This document shows, piece by piece, positions 16,599 through 25,873 of a DNA stretch of 64,000 nucleotides (positions within the stretch are counted from its first letter, which is position 1; each line of letters opens with the position of its first letter). Under the pieces are notes generated by a model. The model was not told where the DNA came from. It searched no databases and was given only the letters and a program-made list of their open reading frames with translations. The DNA comes from Citrobacter rodentium NBRC 105723 = DSM 16636. Lineage in GTDB: Bacteria; Pseudomonadota; Gammaproteobacteria; Enterobacterales; Enterobacteriaceae. Made by a program: the position numbers and the translations under genes. Location of the stretch: assembly GCF_021278985.1 (NCBI RefSeq), contig NZ_CP082833.1, positions 3,782,001 through 3,846,000 of the forward strand, read 5' to 3'.

Positions 16599-19436
16599 TC
16601 AGAAGCTGAAGCGATATCCGGCATTTACCTGACGCTGGTTAAACGTCTCCCCCGATGTACTGTCGACCTCCAGGTACAGCGTGTGAGCATTGTTAAACTG
16701 CGCGCTGACGCCCAGCCCGTTGTTCCAGCCGTTGCCCCTGAAGCTGTGACTCTCCCGCGAGCCATTGAGGGTGAACGATGTGTCGCCTGCAAATTCCCGG
16801 ATGGCGCCCGTTTTCAGGTAGACGTTCACCCGACTGTTGCCCGTCTCCTTCTCATACCCTAGCAGAAGGCTGGCCCGTCCCAGAAGGGATTCGTAGCTGC
16901 CCAGATCAGTGTCAAGCCCGTTGCTGGCCCGCATTCCGGTGGAGTTCTGGTGGTTCCAGGTGAACTGCAGCTGAGGCTCGGCGTAAAAACCGGCTGTTGT
17001 CACCGGCAGGGCAAACCGCTGTCCCGCTTCCAGCGAGACGCTGACGCCTGACGAGTTGCCATTGCCGGACACCCGGTTATTCTGGCTGTCGCGGACCGTA
17101 AAACTGTTTTTCTGCCGGCTGCCTTTGAGCACCAGATCGCTGTAGAAGCCATTTGCCGCAATCCAGCTGGCATACAGCCCCGCATAGTCTGAGCGTACGG
17201 AGCCATCACCGCCCCGGTAATCAGGTGAGGCGCGGGTGGTACCTAAAAACAGACCGACTGACAGCGGCAGGTCTTCAGACACGCGTTTATCCGCGCCGAT
17301 CTGGAACCCGCTGTAGTTCATGCTGAACCCGTCCAGACTGCCACCGGCAAAGCTGTCCGCCTTACCGCCGTAGCCTCTGATCCACATATCACCCTGGCCG
17401 CCCTGCTGGCGCAGATCGCCCATCCGCTGCATCAGAGTGCTGGTTTCCACATAGCTGAGCACATAGCCCACGTTGAGATAGTTTCCACCGGCATCCGCTG
17501 CACTGGTCAGCTGCGGCCTGCCATGCGCGGGGGCAGGGACCGGCGTTGGTGCTGGTTCTGGTATCGACGCTGGCTCCGGAGTCGGTACAGGATCGGGAGC
17601 CTGTGCGGAAGAATAGAGTTCCCAGTCCGTTCCGTTCTGCCGCACGCGGTACAGGTATCCACCCAGTTCAATATCAGAAGCCGCGGTAAATGATGCGCCG
17701 CCATCAGCGGTTTCGACCACGGTGAGCACCTCATTGCCGGTCGTGGCCATACTCCCCTGGTTTTTGAAGGTCAGCAGATGGCTTCCCGCACTGCTGCCGG
17801 TCACCCTGAGTAAATCGCCGCCATTGTTAACGCCGTTACCGTCTCCGACCAGGTCTGTACGCATCACGAACGACCCGTTGCCGCTCAGGCTGGCGACGGT
17901 GAGCGTACTGAAAACATCGGGATCGCTGGCCATGCTGGCGAAGTCCACCGTCGAGCCGGTCAGGGAGAGGTTATCCAGATTTGAACTGCCGGAGATATTC
18001 CAGACGCTGTCATTCAGTGAGATATTCAGGTAGCCGCCGTTGACGTTATCGCTTAAGGCTTTCCCGGTCCATAACGAACCGGGGGCCATAGCGATATCGA
18101 TTTCCCCTCCACGGGCATATACGCTGCCGGCAATCAGCATTTTTCCTGTCGCACTGATGCTGCCCGGGGCATAGCCTTCATAATGCGCGGAGTAAAAGGC
18201 TATCTCGTCCGCTGAGGCCATCGAGACAGAGAGATCGCCTGTCAGGTCGATATGGCCTCTGGTCATGACATACAGACCCACCGTACCCGCAGCGCCGGTC
18301 ACGCTCAGATTTTCCCCGCTGATGGTCCCGCCATTCATCGCCCATAATCCCAGCGCTAGGTTACCACCGCGATCAACCGTGATGTCCGTGTCAGAGAGTG
18401 TGATGGAAGATTCCGGCGTCTGGGCCGAAGCAGCGGAGCCGCCAGAAAAGAGCGTATTGCGTGCGCTGTCTGAACCTCTGAAAATTATTGTGGCGTCTGA
18501 ATCGGATGCGACCAGTGCGTTTCCTGTCGCTGAACTGATATGACTGTCTGCGCCCACCGTTGCGCTGCCGCTCCGCACTTCGATGCCGTTAGCGTTGTCT
18601 CCCTGCACATCAATCGTCAGACCGTCAGCGCTGAACTGCCCTAAGTTCCAGATCCCCATGGCGTATTTGCCTGCTGCGGTGATGACGCTGCCCGTGCCGA
18701 TATCGACCACGGCATCCTTCTGAATGTTTATCCCGTAAGCGCCGTACCCTTCAGCCTTTATGGAAAGTTCAGTGGCGGTCAGTTGTGCCGCTCCCAAGGC
18801 GGCGTTACCGTTGAGGCCCGCGACGAAAATGCCGGTGCTGTTAATGCCGTTGGTGCTGATAACACTCCCGCTCCCAAGGTCAGCGCGGCTACCATAATCA
18901 CTGATATTCAGTCCCTTGTTGTTGTTGTCGCCGGTCACCTCTACCGTCAGTTGGTCAGCCGTCAGGGCAGAGCCATTTTCGACAATAACGCCTTCTGCCG
19001 AACCGTCTGAAGCCGATGCAGTAATAACGCTTCCTGCGCCAAGATCGGCCTGAATGGTGTCTGAGGAGAGCCAGAGCCCTTTGGCGTTCTTGCCACTGAC
19101 GTTTATTGTCAGCCGATCGGCGGTCAGAACACTGTCTGCTCCCTGAACCATAACGCCTCTGGCGCTATTGTCAGGATCGTCCGCGGTGACGGTGACCCCG
19201 CTGCCGAGCCTGACGGTAGCCTGCTGGCCCGCATCGGTCTTTACGCCAAAAAAGCCGTAATCAGCGGTATCGGCAATGATGTGGTCTCCGTCGCTGACTT
19301 CAATCAGAACACCGGTCTGGCTGCCAATTGTTGCTGCCTGCGCATAGCCGGGATAGACGGCAAGACCAAGACAGCAGATACCCAGGCCAAATACACGCTG
19401 TGTTTCGCTGAACTTTCTGAATGCAGTAATTTTCAT
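16599..19436 (-). CDS. Autotransporter adhesin (type Va), complete
   Basis: 945 residues. An extended-type signal peptide (about 1-34, cleaved after GYAQA) leads a passenger built of repeated beta-solenoid rungs of about 45-55 residues. Recurrent phrases include LTADxLTxxVxGxNxxGL and LGSGSVITA-like segments, typical of pertactin/AIDA-like right-handed helices. A Pro-rich hinge near 622-645 (PVPTPEPASIPEPAPTPVPAP) precedes the beta-barrel (about 680-945), which begins GDMWIRGYGG and ends in Phe (AGYRFSF). No protease or lipase motif is seen, so it is probably a surface adhesin. It stands alone, with an 800-base AT-rich upstream region and its own terminator. The specific name is unknown to me. 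Confidence 0.9.
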   Translation of the reverse strand: MKITAFRKFSETQRVFGLGICCLGLAVYPGYAQAATIGSQTGVLIEVSDGDHIIADTADYGFFGVKTDAGQQATVRLGSGVTVTADDPDNSARGVMVQGADSVLTADRLTINVSGKNAKGLWLSSDTIQADLGAGSVITASASDGSAEGVIVENGSALTADQLTVEVTGDNNNKGLNISDYGSRADLGSGSVISTNGINSTGIFVAGLNGNAALGAAQLTATELSIKAEGYGAYGINIQKDAVVDIGTGSVITAAGKYAMGIWNLGQFSADGLTIDVQGDNANGIEVRSGSATVGADSHISSATGNALVASDSDATIIFRGSDSARNTLFSGGSAASAQTPESSITLSDTDITVDRGGNLALGLWAMNGGTISGENLSVTGAAGTVGLYVMTRGHIDLTGDLSVSMASADEIAFYSAHYEGYAPGSISATGKMLIAGSVYARGGEIDIAMAPGSLWTGKALSDNVNGGYLNISLNDSVWNISGSSNLDNLSLTGSTVDFASMASDPDVFSTLTVASLSGNGSFVMRTDLVGDGNGVNNGGDLLRVTGSSAGSHLLTFKNQGSMATTGNEVLTVVETADGGASFTAASDIELGGYLYRVRQNGTDWELYSSAQAPDPVPTPEPASIPEPAPTPVPAPAHGRPQLTSAADAGGNYLNVGYVLSYVETSTLMQRMGDLRQQGGQGDMWIRGYGGKADSFAGGSLDGFSMNYSGFQIGADKRVSEDLPLSVGLFLGTTRASPDYRGGDGSVRSDYAGLYASWIAANGFYSDLVLKGSRQKNSFTVRDSQNNRVSGNGNSSGVSVSLEAGQRFALPVTTAGFYAEPQLQFTWNHQNSTGMRASNGLDTDLGSYESLLGRASLLLGYEKETGNSRVNVYLKTGAIREFAGDTSFTLNGSRESHSFRGNGWNNGLGVSAQFNNAHTLYLEVDSTSGETFNQRQVNAGYRFSF

Positions 19437-20250
19437 AGACGATCCTTTTCAGTAATGCTCCATATAAGCCGATTGACGGCGTAGGGCTACCCTGGAGATT
19501 CGGGGACCGGATCTCCATCAGAGTCGATAACAGGCGGGGTGATTGAGCTAAATAGCTGGAATTAACGTCAGTGGCATATGTCTTCCTTTTCCTGTGCGCG
19601 GAGATTTCAGCTTTTCACTGCTGATTCCATTCCTGATAAATATTATATTCGCTAAATAAATATTAACAACAGATCTGTTGTGTTGGCAAGAGTTGTTAAT
19701 CCTTTGATTTTTATTGTGTTATTTTTTTCACTCCATGGGGGGATAATCCGTAGAAATATCTTATTCCGGACAGGTTTATTTCTGAAGATTGAGAAATGTG
19801 TGATCAACCGAACTATTTCTGTTAGCTGACAGTTGGAGCAGGAAGATATGTTATAAATGGGGAGTGAATATTTCTACAGTTAATCATGCAGTGGAATGTC
19901 GCAGCATCAGGCAATTAATACTGAAAAGAATGCTTATAATAGATTTAAATGTCAGAATTAATACTTTAAGCAAGAGGGTTTCTGGTGTGCACTAGCCCAT
20001 TATCGCGGCTGAGAGTTCTTTCACCTGAATATCATCTCTTACGCCTTAATTTCTGCCATAACGTTCATGTTTTGTACGGTATACAGGGCAGTATCTGGAG
20101 GAGGGCTTGAACACTATCAGTCTTTCGGGCAGGCTGCTTTACGTGGATTACGTGCAGAAACAGGTTGGATAAGAACGACAGAGCAATTAACAATGAGATA
20201 AATTCCCGGCGGGAATTATTTTTTATACTTTATAGTCTTCAGGAGAGCTA
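19437..20250. other. AT-rich intergenic region, about 800 bases
   Basis: This holds the autotransporter promoter region and no convincing gene. Roughly 19620-19900 is markedly AT-rich, as in silenced acquired DNA. Near 20115-20205 the plus strand stays open for about 28 codons (YQSFGQAALRGLRAETGWIRTTEQLTMR, stop at about 20200). It has no start or ribosome-binding site and may be a relic of a longer gene. I do not recognise it. Confidence 0.5.
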
Positions 20251-20802
20251 ATGGCTACTGCATTACTGGTTGTTGATATGCAAAATTATGTGACCGACAG
20301 GATGAATCAGGGGGTGGAAACGTTCCCTCTTAACGCGACAGATAACATGCGTGACATTCTGGAAATCTTCAGAAACAGCATGCGCCCGGTGATACACATA
20401 CGGCATCACTCCACTGAGGAAGGATCGTTATTGCACCACAGTTCCCCCTTTTCTCAGCCTGTAACAGGATTTGAAGAAAAACACGGCGAGCCTGTATTTG
20501 TAAAAAATACCTCATCTGCATTCAGCTCAACCGGATTATTAACGTATTTAAAAAAACATCAGATCTCAACGTGTATTGTTATTGGCGCCGTTGCCGGATT
20601 TTGCGTCACGTCGACGGTCAGAGCCGGAGCTGACGCAGGTCTTAACATGACGGTGATTCAGGATGCTGTTATTAGTTTTGCACTTAACGGCGGCGAACCA
20701 GGGGCAAAAACCATCCTGGACATTACGCTCGCGCTTCTGGCCGCTGATTTTGCTTCCGTAATAACAACAGAAGAGTTAAGGGAACGGCTATCAGGAAAAT
20801 AA
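20251..20802 (+). CDS. Cysteine hydrolase, isochorismatase family
   Basis: 183 residues with the isochorismatase-like fold. The catalytic Asp is in LLVVDMQNYV (D9), the Lys in GEPVFVKNTSSAF and the nucleophile Cys in VIGAVAGFCVTSTVRAG, where a cis-peptide-type VAG replaces the usual GV. These Asp/Lys/Cys enzymes hydrolyse amides or ureido compounds such as nicotinamide, biuret or isochorismate. The substrate is unknown. AGGAGAGC precedes the ATG. It is a lone gene in the accessory block; the DHCW cupin downstream is 270 bases away and probably separate. Confidence 0.88.
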   Translation: MATALLVVDMQNYVTDRMNQGVETFPLNATDNMRDILEIFRNSMRPVIHIRHHSTEEGSLLHHSSPFSQPVTGFEEKHGEPVFVKNTSSAFSSTGLLTYLKKHQISTCIVIGAVAGFCVTSTVRAGADAGLNMTVIQDAVISFALNGGEPGAKTILDITLALLAADFASVITTEELRERLSGK

Positions 20803-21074
20803 AAACAACCCCGGGTGAAAGCGCCACCTTTATAACCATTTGAGAATAATTGTATCCGCGCCTGGCTAAAGGCATGTTGAACGGGGCCAGATTTCAGTTC
20901 AAGCCTGATTCGGATCCCCCAGACCGGATATGAGTTTACATTTACCGGTACGCATGGCTGCAATAATCGTTAATCAATGACTATTCTCTGGCTCAAATGA
21001 ATATATGATGTTAAAAATTTGTGAGGCGTTCAAAATTGAACGTCAGAACTCATATTCACGCAGAGGTCAACAGA

Positions 21075-21416
21075 ATGAAGATGGATACGTTTGCTTTTGG
21101 CACAACGAACTGGAATGAAGTCGAAAGGACCGAGCATCCGGGAGAAACTGGCATTGCTTACTGGCGCACACAGTTCTTTGGTAACAAGCCCAGCCAAATC
21201 CGTGTACGTATGGTTGAGTATACTCCTGGCTACCTGGCGGACCATTGGTGTCAAAAAGGACATATCCTTTTTTGCATGGAAGGCGAGTTACAAACCGTGC
21301 TGGAAGATGGACGTGAATTTGTCCTGAAGTCGGGAATGAGTTACCAGGTTGGCGATAACGCCGAGCGACATCAGTCAAGAACAAGTACAGGCGCAAAGCT
21401 CTTTATTGTTGATTAA
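21075..21416 (+). CDS. DHCW-motif cupin-fold protein
   Basis: 113 residues from the ATG at 21075, which follows AGAGGTCAACAG. A single cupin beta-barrel bears the DHW(C)QKGHILFCMEGEL motif that gives the family its name, then the second cupin motif GMSYQVGDNAERHQS. Histidines in both motifs probably hold a metal. The function of the family is unknown. A longer start at 21021 has no ribosome-binding site. Confidence 0.85.
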   Translation: MKMDTFAFGTTNWNEVERTEHPGETGIAYWRTQFFGNKPSQIRVRMVEYTPGYLADHWCQKGHILFCMEGELQTVLEDGREFVLKSGMSYQVGDNAERHQSRTSTGAKLFIVD

Positions 21417-21455
21417 CTTGCTTGCGTACAGGTCAGGCCGACACCTCCATACCCG

Positions 21456-21481
21456 CTTGATAATCAACAGCCTGTCCCCAT
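21456..21481 (+). promoter_or_regulatory. Sigma-32 type promoter for ycjX-ycjF
   Basis: CTTGATA (21456-21462), 13 bases, then CCCCAT (21476-21481). This matches the heat-shock consensus CTTGAAA-N13/15-CCCCAT with one mismatch in each box at most. It sits 54 bases upstream of ycjX. ycjX and ycjF are known heat-shock regulon members in E. coli. Confidence 0.8.
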
Positions 21482-21535
21482 CTTATAACCTATACGTTAT
21501 AATTTTTGCTGGCCTTCAGGCATAACGGGATGGCG

Positions 21536-22933
21536 ATGAAGAGACTCACCAATGAACTCAACGCGCTGGTCAATCGCGGCGTGGACAGGCATTTACGCCT
21601 GGCCGTCACCGGACTGAGCCGGAGCGGGAAAACGGCGTTTATTACCGCGATGGTTAATCAGCTGCTGAATATTCACGCCGGAGCGCGTTTACCGCTGCTG
21701 AGCGCCGTGCGTGAAGAACGTCTGTCTGGGGTAAAACGCGTACCGCAGCGTGACTTTGGTATTCCGCGCTTTACCTATGATGAAGGGCTGGCCCAGCTGT
21801 ATGGCGATCCGCCGAACTGGCCGACGCCGACCCGCGGCGTAAGCGAAATGCGTCTCGCGCTGCGCTACAAATCCAAAGATTCCCTGCTGCGTCATTTCAA
21901 GGACAGCGCCACTCTGTATCTGGAAATTGTCGATTATCCCGGGGAATGGCTGCTCGACCTGCCGATGCTGGCGCAGGATTACCTGAGCTGGTCGCGGCAA
22001 ATGACCGGTCTGTTACAGGGGCAACGTGCCGGGTGGTCGGCAACATGGCGGCAGCTGTGTGAAGGATTAGACCCGCTGGCGTCTGCCGATGAAAACCGGC
22101 TGGCGGAGATCGCCGCCGCATGGACCGATTATCTGCATCAGTGCAAACAGCAGGGGCTGCATTTTATCCAGCCAGGACGCTTTGTCCTGCCCGGCGATAT
22201 GGCCGGCGCTCCGGCGCTGCAGTTTTTCCCGTGGCCGGACGTCGACGCCTGGGGAGAAGCAAAACTGGCGCAGGCGGGTAAGCAGACCAACGCCGGGATG
22301 CTGCGCGAACGCTTCAACTATTACTGCGAAAAAGTGGTAAAAGGATTTTATAAAAACCATTTTTTGCGTTTCGATCGCCAGATCGTGCTGGTGGACTGCC
22401 TGCAACCGCTGAACAGCGGGCCGCAGGCGTTCAACGATATGCGCCTGGCGCTGACTCAGCTGATGCAAAGTTTTCACTACGGACAGCGCACGCTGTTCCG
22501 CAGGCTGTTTTCGCCGGTGATCGACAAACTGCTGTTTGCCGCCACGAAGGCCGATCATGTCACTATCGACCAACACGCCAACATGGTTTCGCTGTTACAG
22601 CAGTTAGTTCAGGATGCCTGGCAGAACGCGGCGTTTGAGGGGATCAGTATGGACTGTCTGGGGCTGGCCTCCGTGCAGGCTACCACCGGCGGGCTGATTG
22701 ACCTGAACGGTGAAAAGATCCCGGCGCTGCGCGGGCATCGGCTGAGCGACGGCGCGCCGCTGACCGTCTATCCCGGCGAAGTCCCTTCACGTCTGCCGGG
22801 GCAGGCATTCTGGGAGAGTCAGGGCTTCCAGTTTGAGGCGTTTCGCCCGCAAAAAATGGATGTCGATCAGCCGTTGCCGCATATCCGTCTGGATGCCGCG
22901 CTGGAGTTTTTAATAGGAGATAAATTGCGATGA
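21536..22933 (+). CDS. ycjX: YcjX, DUF463 P-loop protein
   Basis: 465 residues from the ATG at 21536, the E. coli N-terminus MKRLTNELNALVNRG. An upstream in-frame ATG at 21530 adds two residues. It has a Walker A motif (GLSRSGKTAF) and an IVDYPGEW stretch resembling a G-protein switch-II/DxxG. This DUF463 family is GTPase-like and is induced with ycjF by heat and envelope stress. The role is not established; a link to membrane stress is inferred from the YcjF partner and the nearby Psp system in gamma-proteobacteria. It overlaps ycjF by four bases. Confidence 0.95.
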   Translation: MKRLTNELNALVNRGVDRHLRLAVTGLSRSGKTAFITAMVNQLLNIHAGARLPLLSAVREERLSGVKRVPQRDFGIPRFTYDEGLAQLYGDPPNWPTPTRGVSEMRLALRYKSKDSLLRHFKDSATLYLEIVDYPGEWLLDLPMLAQDYLSWSRQMTGLLQGQRAGWSATWRQLCEGLDPLASADENRLAEIAAAWTDYLHQCKQQGLHFIQPGRFVLPGDMAGAPALQFFPWPDVDAWGEAKLAQAGKQTNAGMLRERFNYYCEKVVKGFYKNHFLRFDRQIVLVDCLQPLNSGPQAFNDMRLALTQLMQSFHYGQRTLFRRLFSPVIDKLLFAATKADHVTIDQHANMVSLLQQLVQDAWQNAAFEGISMDCLGLASVQATTGGLIDLNGEKIPALRGHRLSDGAPLTVYPGEVPSRLPGQAFWESQGFQFEAFRPQKMDVDQPLPHIRLDAALEFLIGDKLR

Positions 22934-23991
22934 GCGAACCGTTAAAACCGCGTATTGATTTCACCGGTCCGCTTGAGGTCGAGCAGATCCCGACGTTTAA
23001 GGCGCAGCAGACGTTCAGCGAAAGCCAGGCGCAAAGCTTCGCGCCGGTAAATGTGGATGAACCGGCAGAAGAAGGGCAGGCTGAAGCCGTTATTGACGCG
23101 GCATTGCGGCCCAAACGCAGCCTGTGGCGCAAAATGGTACTGGGCGGACTGGCGCTGTTTGGCGCAAGCGTGGTGGGTCAGGGCGTCCAATGGACGATGA
23201 ATGCCTGGCAAACCCAGGACTGGGTGGCGCTGGGGGGCTGTGCCGCCGGGGCGCTGATTATCGGCGCTGGCGTCGGATCGGTGGTGACGGAATGGCGGCG
23301 TCTGTGGCGCTTACGTCAGCGGGCCCATGAGCGCGATGAAGCGCGGGAGCTGCTGCACAGTCACGGGACCGGCAAGGCGCGCGCCTTCTGTGAAAAACTG
23401 GCGCGGCAGGCGGGAATTGATCAGTCGCATCCGGCGCTGCAACGCTGGTATGCCTCAATACATGAAACGCAGAACGATCGGGAAATTGTCAGCCTGTATG
23501 CTCATCTGGTGCAGCCGGTGCTGGATGCGCAGGCCAGGCGTGAAATCAGCCGCTCGGCGGCGGAGTCGACGTTAATGATCGCCGTCAGCCCGCTGGCGCT
23601 GGTGGATATGGCGTTTATCGCCTGGCGCAACCTGCGTCTGATTAACCGTATCGCCGCCCTGTACGGTATTGAACTGGGCTACTACAGCCGCCTGCGCCTG
23701 TTCCGTCTGGTGTTGCTGAATATCGCCTTTGCCGGTGCCAGCGAACTGGTAAGAGAGGTGGGGATGGACTGGATCTCGCAGGACCTTGCCGCGCGCTTAT
23801 CGACCCGCGCCGCGCAGGGTATCGGCGCTGGGCTGTTAACGGCGCGCCTGGGCATTAAGGCGATGGAGCTTTGCCGCCCGCTGCCGTGGATCGACGGCGA
23901 CAAACCGCGGCTGGGCGATTTTCGTCGTCAGCTGACAGGCCAGCTGAAAGAAACCTTGCAGAAAAACGCCGCCGCCCGCGACAAATCCTGA
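22930..23991 (+). CDS. ycjF: YcjF, UPF0283 inner-membrane protein
   Basis: 353 residues. Two hydrophobic segments lie near residues 70-92 and 98-120, with a third near 210-235. A charged N-terminal cytoplasmic arm comes first. It is the conserved partner of YcjX; the family is TIGR01620/UPF0283, and its function is unknown. It starts inside the ycjX stop (ATGA), so the pair is translationally coupled under the sigma-32 promoter. tyrR follows 148 bases later with its own control site. Confidence 0.95.
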   Translation: MSEPLKPRIDFTGPLEVEQIPTFKAQQTFSESQAQSFAPVNVDEPAEEGQAEAVIDAALRPKRSLWRKMVLGGLALFGASVVGQGVQWTMNAWQTQDWVALGGCAAGALIIGAGVGSVVTEWRRLWRLRQRAHERDEARELLHSHGTGKARAFCEKLARQAGIDQSHPALQRWYASIHETQNDREIVSLYAHLVQPVLDAQARREISRSAAESTLMIAVSPLALVDMAFIAWRNLRLINRIAALYGIELGYYSRLRLFRLVLLNIAFAGASELVREVGMDWISQDLAARLSTRAAQGIGAGLLTARLGIKAMELCRPLPWIDGDKPRLGDFRRQLTGQLKETLQKNAAARDKS

Positions 23992-24047
23992 CTGTACCGG
24001 CGTTGAACGCGTAGCTTTACGCCGAAACGCCTGTTTTTCCAGCACGC

Positions 24048-24065
24048 TGTCAATATTTGTTGACA
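24048..24065 (+). promoter_or_regulatory. TyrR box for tyrR autoregulation
   Basis: TGTCAATATTTGTTGACA is a perfect palindrome of TGTCAA and TTGACA around six bases. It fits the strong TyrR box TGTAAA-N6-TTTACA with one change per arm. It lies 75 bases before the tyrR ATG. Confidence 0.8.
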
Positions 24066-24139
24066 GAATCCTTCCTGCTATTCCATTCATAGCTTATCAT
24101 CATATCTATCGTTTTTTTATTCAGGTGAAGGTTCTCCCC

Positions 24140-25681
24140 ATGCGTCTGGAAGTCTTTTGTGAAGATCGTCTTGGTCTTACCCGTGAATTACTCGACCTGT
24201 TGGTGCTGCGCAGCATTGATTTACGCGGTATTGAGATCGATCCGATTGGGCGGATTTACCTTAATTTTGCCGAACTGGAGTTCACCAGCTTCAGCAGCCT
24301 GATGGCGGAAATTCGCCGCATTTCGGGCGTCACGGACGTGCGCACTGTGCCGTGGATGCCCTCTGAACGTGAGCATCTGGCGCTGAGCGCGCTGCTTGAG
24401 GCAATGCCGGAACCTGTTTTATCGCTGGATTTGAAAAGCAAAATCGAGATGGCGAACCCGGCGAGCTGTCAATTATTTACGCTCAATCCTGAGCGGATGC
24501 GCAGTCATACCGCCGCGCAGCTGATCAACGGTTTTAACTTTCAGCGCTGGCTGGAGGGCAACCCGCAGACGTCGCATAACGAGCATGTGGTGATTAACGG
24601 ACAGAATTTCCTGATGGAAATTACCCCGGTCTATCTGCAAGGGGAAAACGAGCAGCAGATGCTGACCGGCGCGGTGGTGATGCTGCGTTCAACGATTCGT
24701 ATGGGTCGCCAGCTGCAGAATCTGACCACGCAGGACGTGAGCGCTTTCAGCCAGATTGTCGCGGTCAGCGCGAAGATGAAGCACGTCGTCGAGCAGGCGC
24801 GCAAGCTGGCGATGCTGAGCGCGCCGCTGCTAATCACCGGCGATACCGGCACCGGCAAAGATTTGTTCGCTCATGCCTGTCACCAGGCCAGCCCGCGCGC
24901 GGGTAAGCCCTATCTGGCGCTCAACTGCGCCTCCATACCGGAAGATGCGGTTGAAAGCGAACTGTTTGGCCATGCGCCGGAAGGCAAGAAAGGCTTTTTC
25001 GAGCAGGCGAACGGCGGTTCAGTGCTGTTGGATGAAATCGGCGAAATGTCGCCGCGCATGCAGACCAAGCTGCTGCGTTTTCTGAACGACGGTACGTTCC
25101 GCCGCGTGGGAGAGGATCATGAAGTGCATGTGGATGTGCGCGTTATCTGCGCGACCCAGAAGAATCTGGTCGAACTGGTGCAAAAAGGCCTGTTCCGCGA
25201 AGACCTCTATTACCGGCTTAACGTACTGACCCTGAATCTGCCGCCGCTGCGCGACTGCCCGCAGGATATCATGCCGCTGACCGAGCTGTTCGTGGCGCGC
25301 TTTGCCGACGAGCAGGGCGTACCGCGACCAAAACTGTCCGCTGATTTGAGTACGGTGCTCACCCGCTACGGCTGGCCTGGCAACGTCCGGCAGCTGAAAA
25401 ACGCCATCTACCGGGCGCTGACGCAGCTTGATGGCTACGAGCTGCGCCCGCAGGATATTTTACTGCCTGATTACGACGCCTCGGCTGCGGCGCCAGGGGA
25501 AGATGCGATGGAAGGGTCACTGGATGAAATTACCAGCCGCTTCGAACGTTCGGTGTTAACGCAGCTTTATCGTAGTTATCCCAGCACGCGTAAACTGGCA
25601 AAACGGCTTGGCGTCTCGCACACCGCGATTGCCAACAAGCTGCGTGAATATGGGCTGAGCCAGAAGAGAGGCGAAGAATAA
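24140..25681 (+). CDS. tyrR: TyrR, aromatic amino-acid transcriptional regulator
   Basis: 513 residues from the ATG at 24140, equal to the E. coli length. An ACT domain (about 1-72) is followed by a PAS domain (about 78-190) and an AAA+ domain with Walker A GDTGTGKD and Walker B LLDEIGEM. A Fis-type helix-turn-helix is at the end (TRKLAKRLGVSHTAIANKLREYGL). The sigma-54 contact loop GAFTGA is replaced by a short PEGKKGFF loop, so TyrR works with sigma-70 RNA polymerase. With Tyr, Phe or Trp it represses or activates aroF-tyrA, mtr, tyrP and others. Confidence 0.97.
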   Translation: MRLEVFCEDRLGLTRELLDLLVLRSIDLRGIEIDPIGRIYLNFAELEFTSFSSLMAEIRRISGVTDVRTVPWMPSEREHLALSALLEAMPEPVLSLDLKSKIEMANPASCQLFTLNPERMRSHTAAQLINGFNFQRWLEGNPQTSHNEHVVINGQNFLMEITPVYLQGENEQQMLTGAVVMLRSTIRMGRQLQNLTTQDVSAFSQIVAVSAKMKHVVEQARKLAMLSAPLLITGDTGTGKDLFAHACHQASPRAGKPYLALNCASIPEDAVESELFGHAPEGKKGFFEQANGGSVLLDEIGEMSPRMQTKLLRFLNDGTFRRVGEDHEVHVDVRVICATQKNLVELVQKGLFREDLYYRLNVLTLNLPPLRDCPQDIMPLTELFVARFADEQGVPRPKLSADLSTVLTRYGWPGNVRQLKNAIYRALTQLDGYELRPQDILLPDYDASAAAPGEDAMEGSLDEITSRFERSVLTQLYRSYPSTRKLAKRLGVSHTAIANKLREYGLSQKRGEE

Positions 25682-25699
25682 GGGAAGGGGAATCTGGTC

Positions 25700-25855
25700 T
25701 GGAATGCCTGATGGCGCTACGCTTATCAGGCCTACGGGCTAATGCGTAGGTAGCCTGTAGGCCGGATAAGGCGCTAGCCGCCATCCGGCGATGTGCCACA
25801 GAGAAATGATTCGGACCGTAGGCCGGATAAGGCGTCAGCCGCCATCCGGCAAAAA
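25700..25855. repeat. REP/BIME cluster between tyrR and tpx
   Basis: Three REP palindromes: about 25705-25734 (GCCTGATGGCGCTACG...CAGGC), about 25757-25792 (TGTAGGCCGGATAAGGCG...CCATCCGGC) and about 25818-25853 (GTAGGCCGGATAAGGCGTCAGCCGCCATCCGGC type). The last two are in direct orientation about 61 bases apart. It sits between convergent genes and may act as a gyrase/IHF site or mRNA 3' shield. Confidence 0.88.
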
Positions 25856-25873
25856 TGTATTGAGGGTTGTCGG

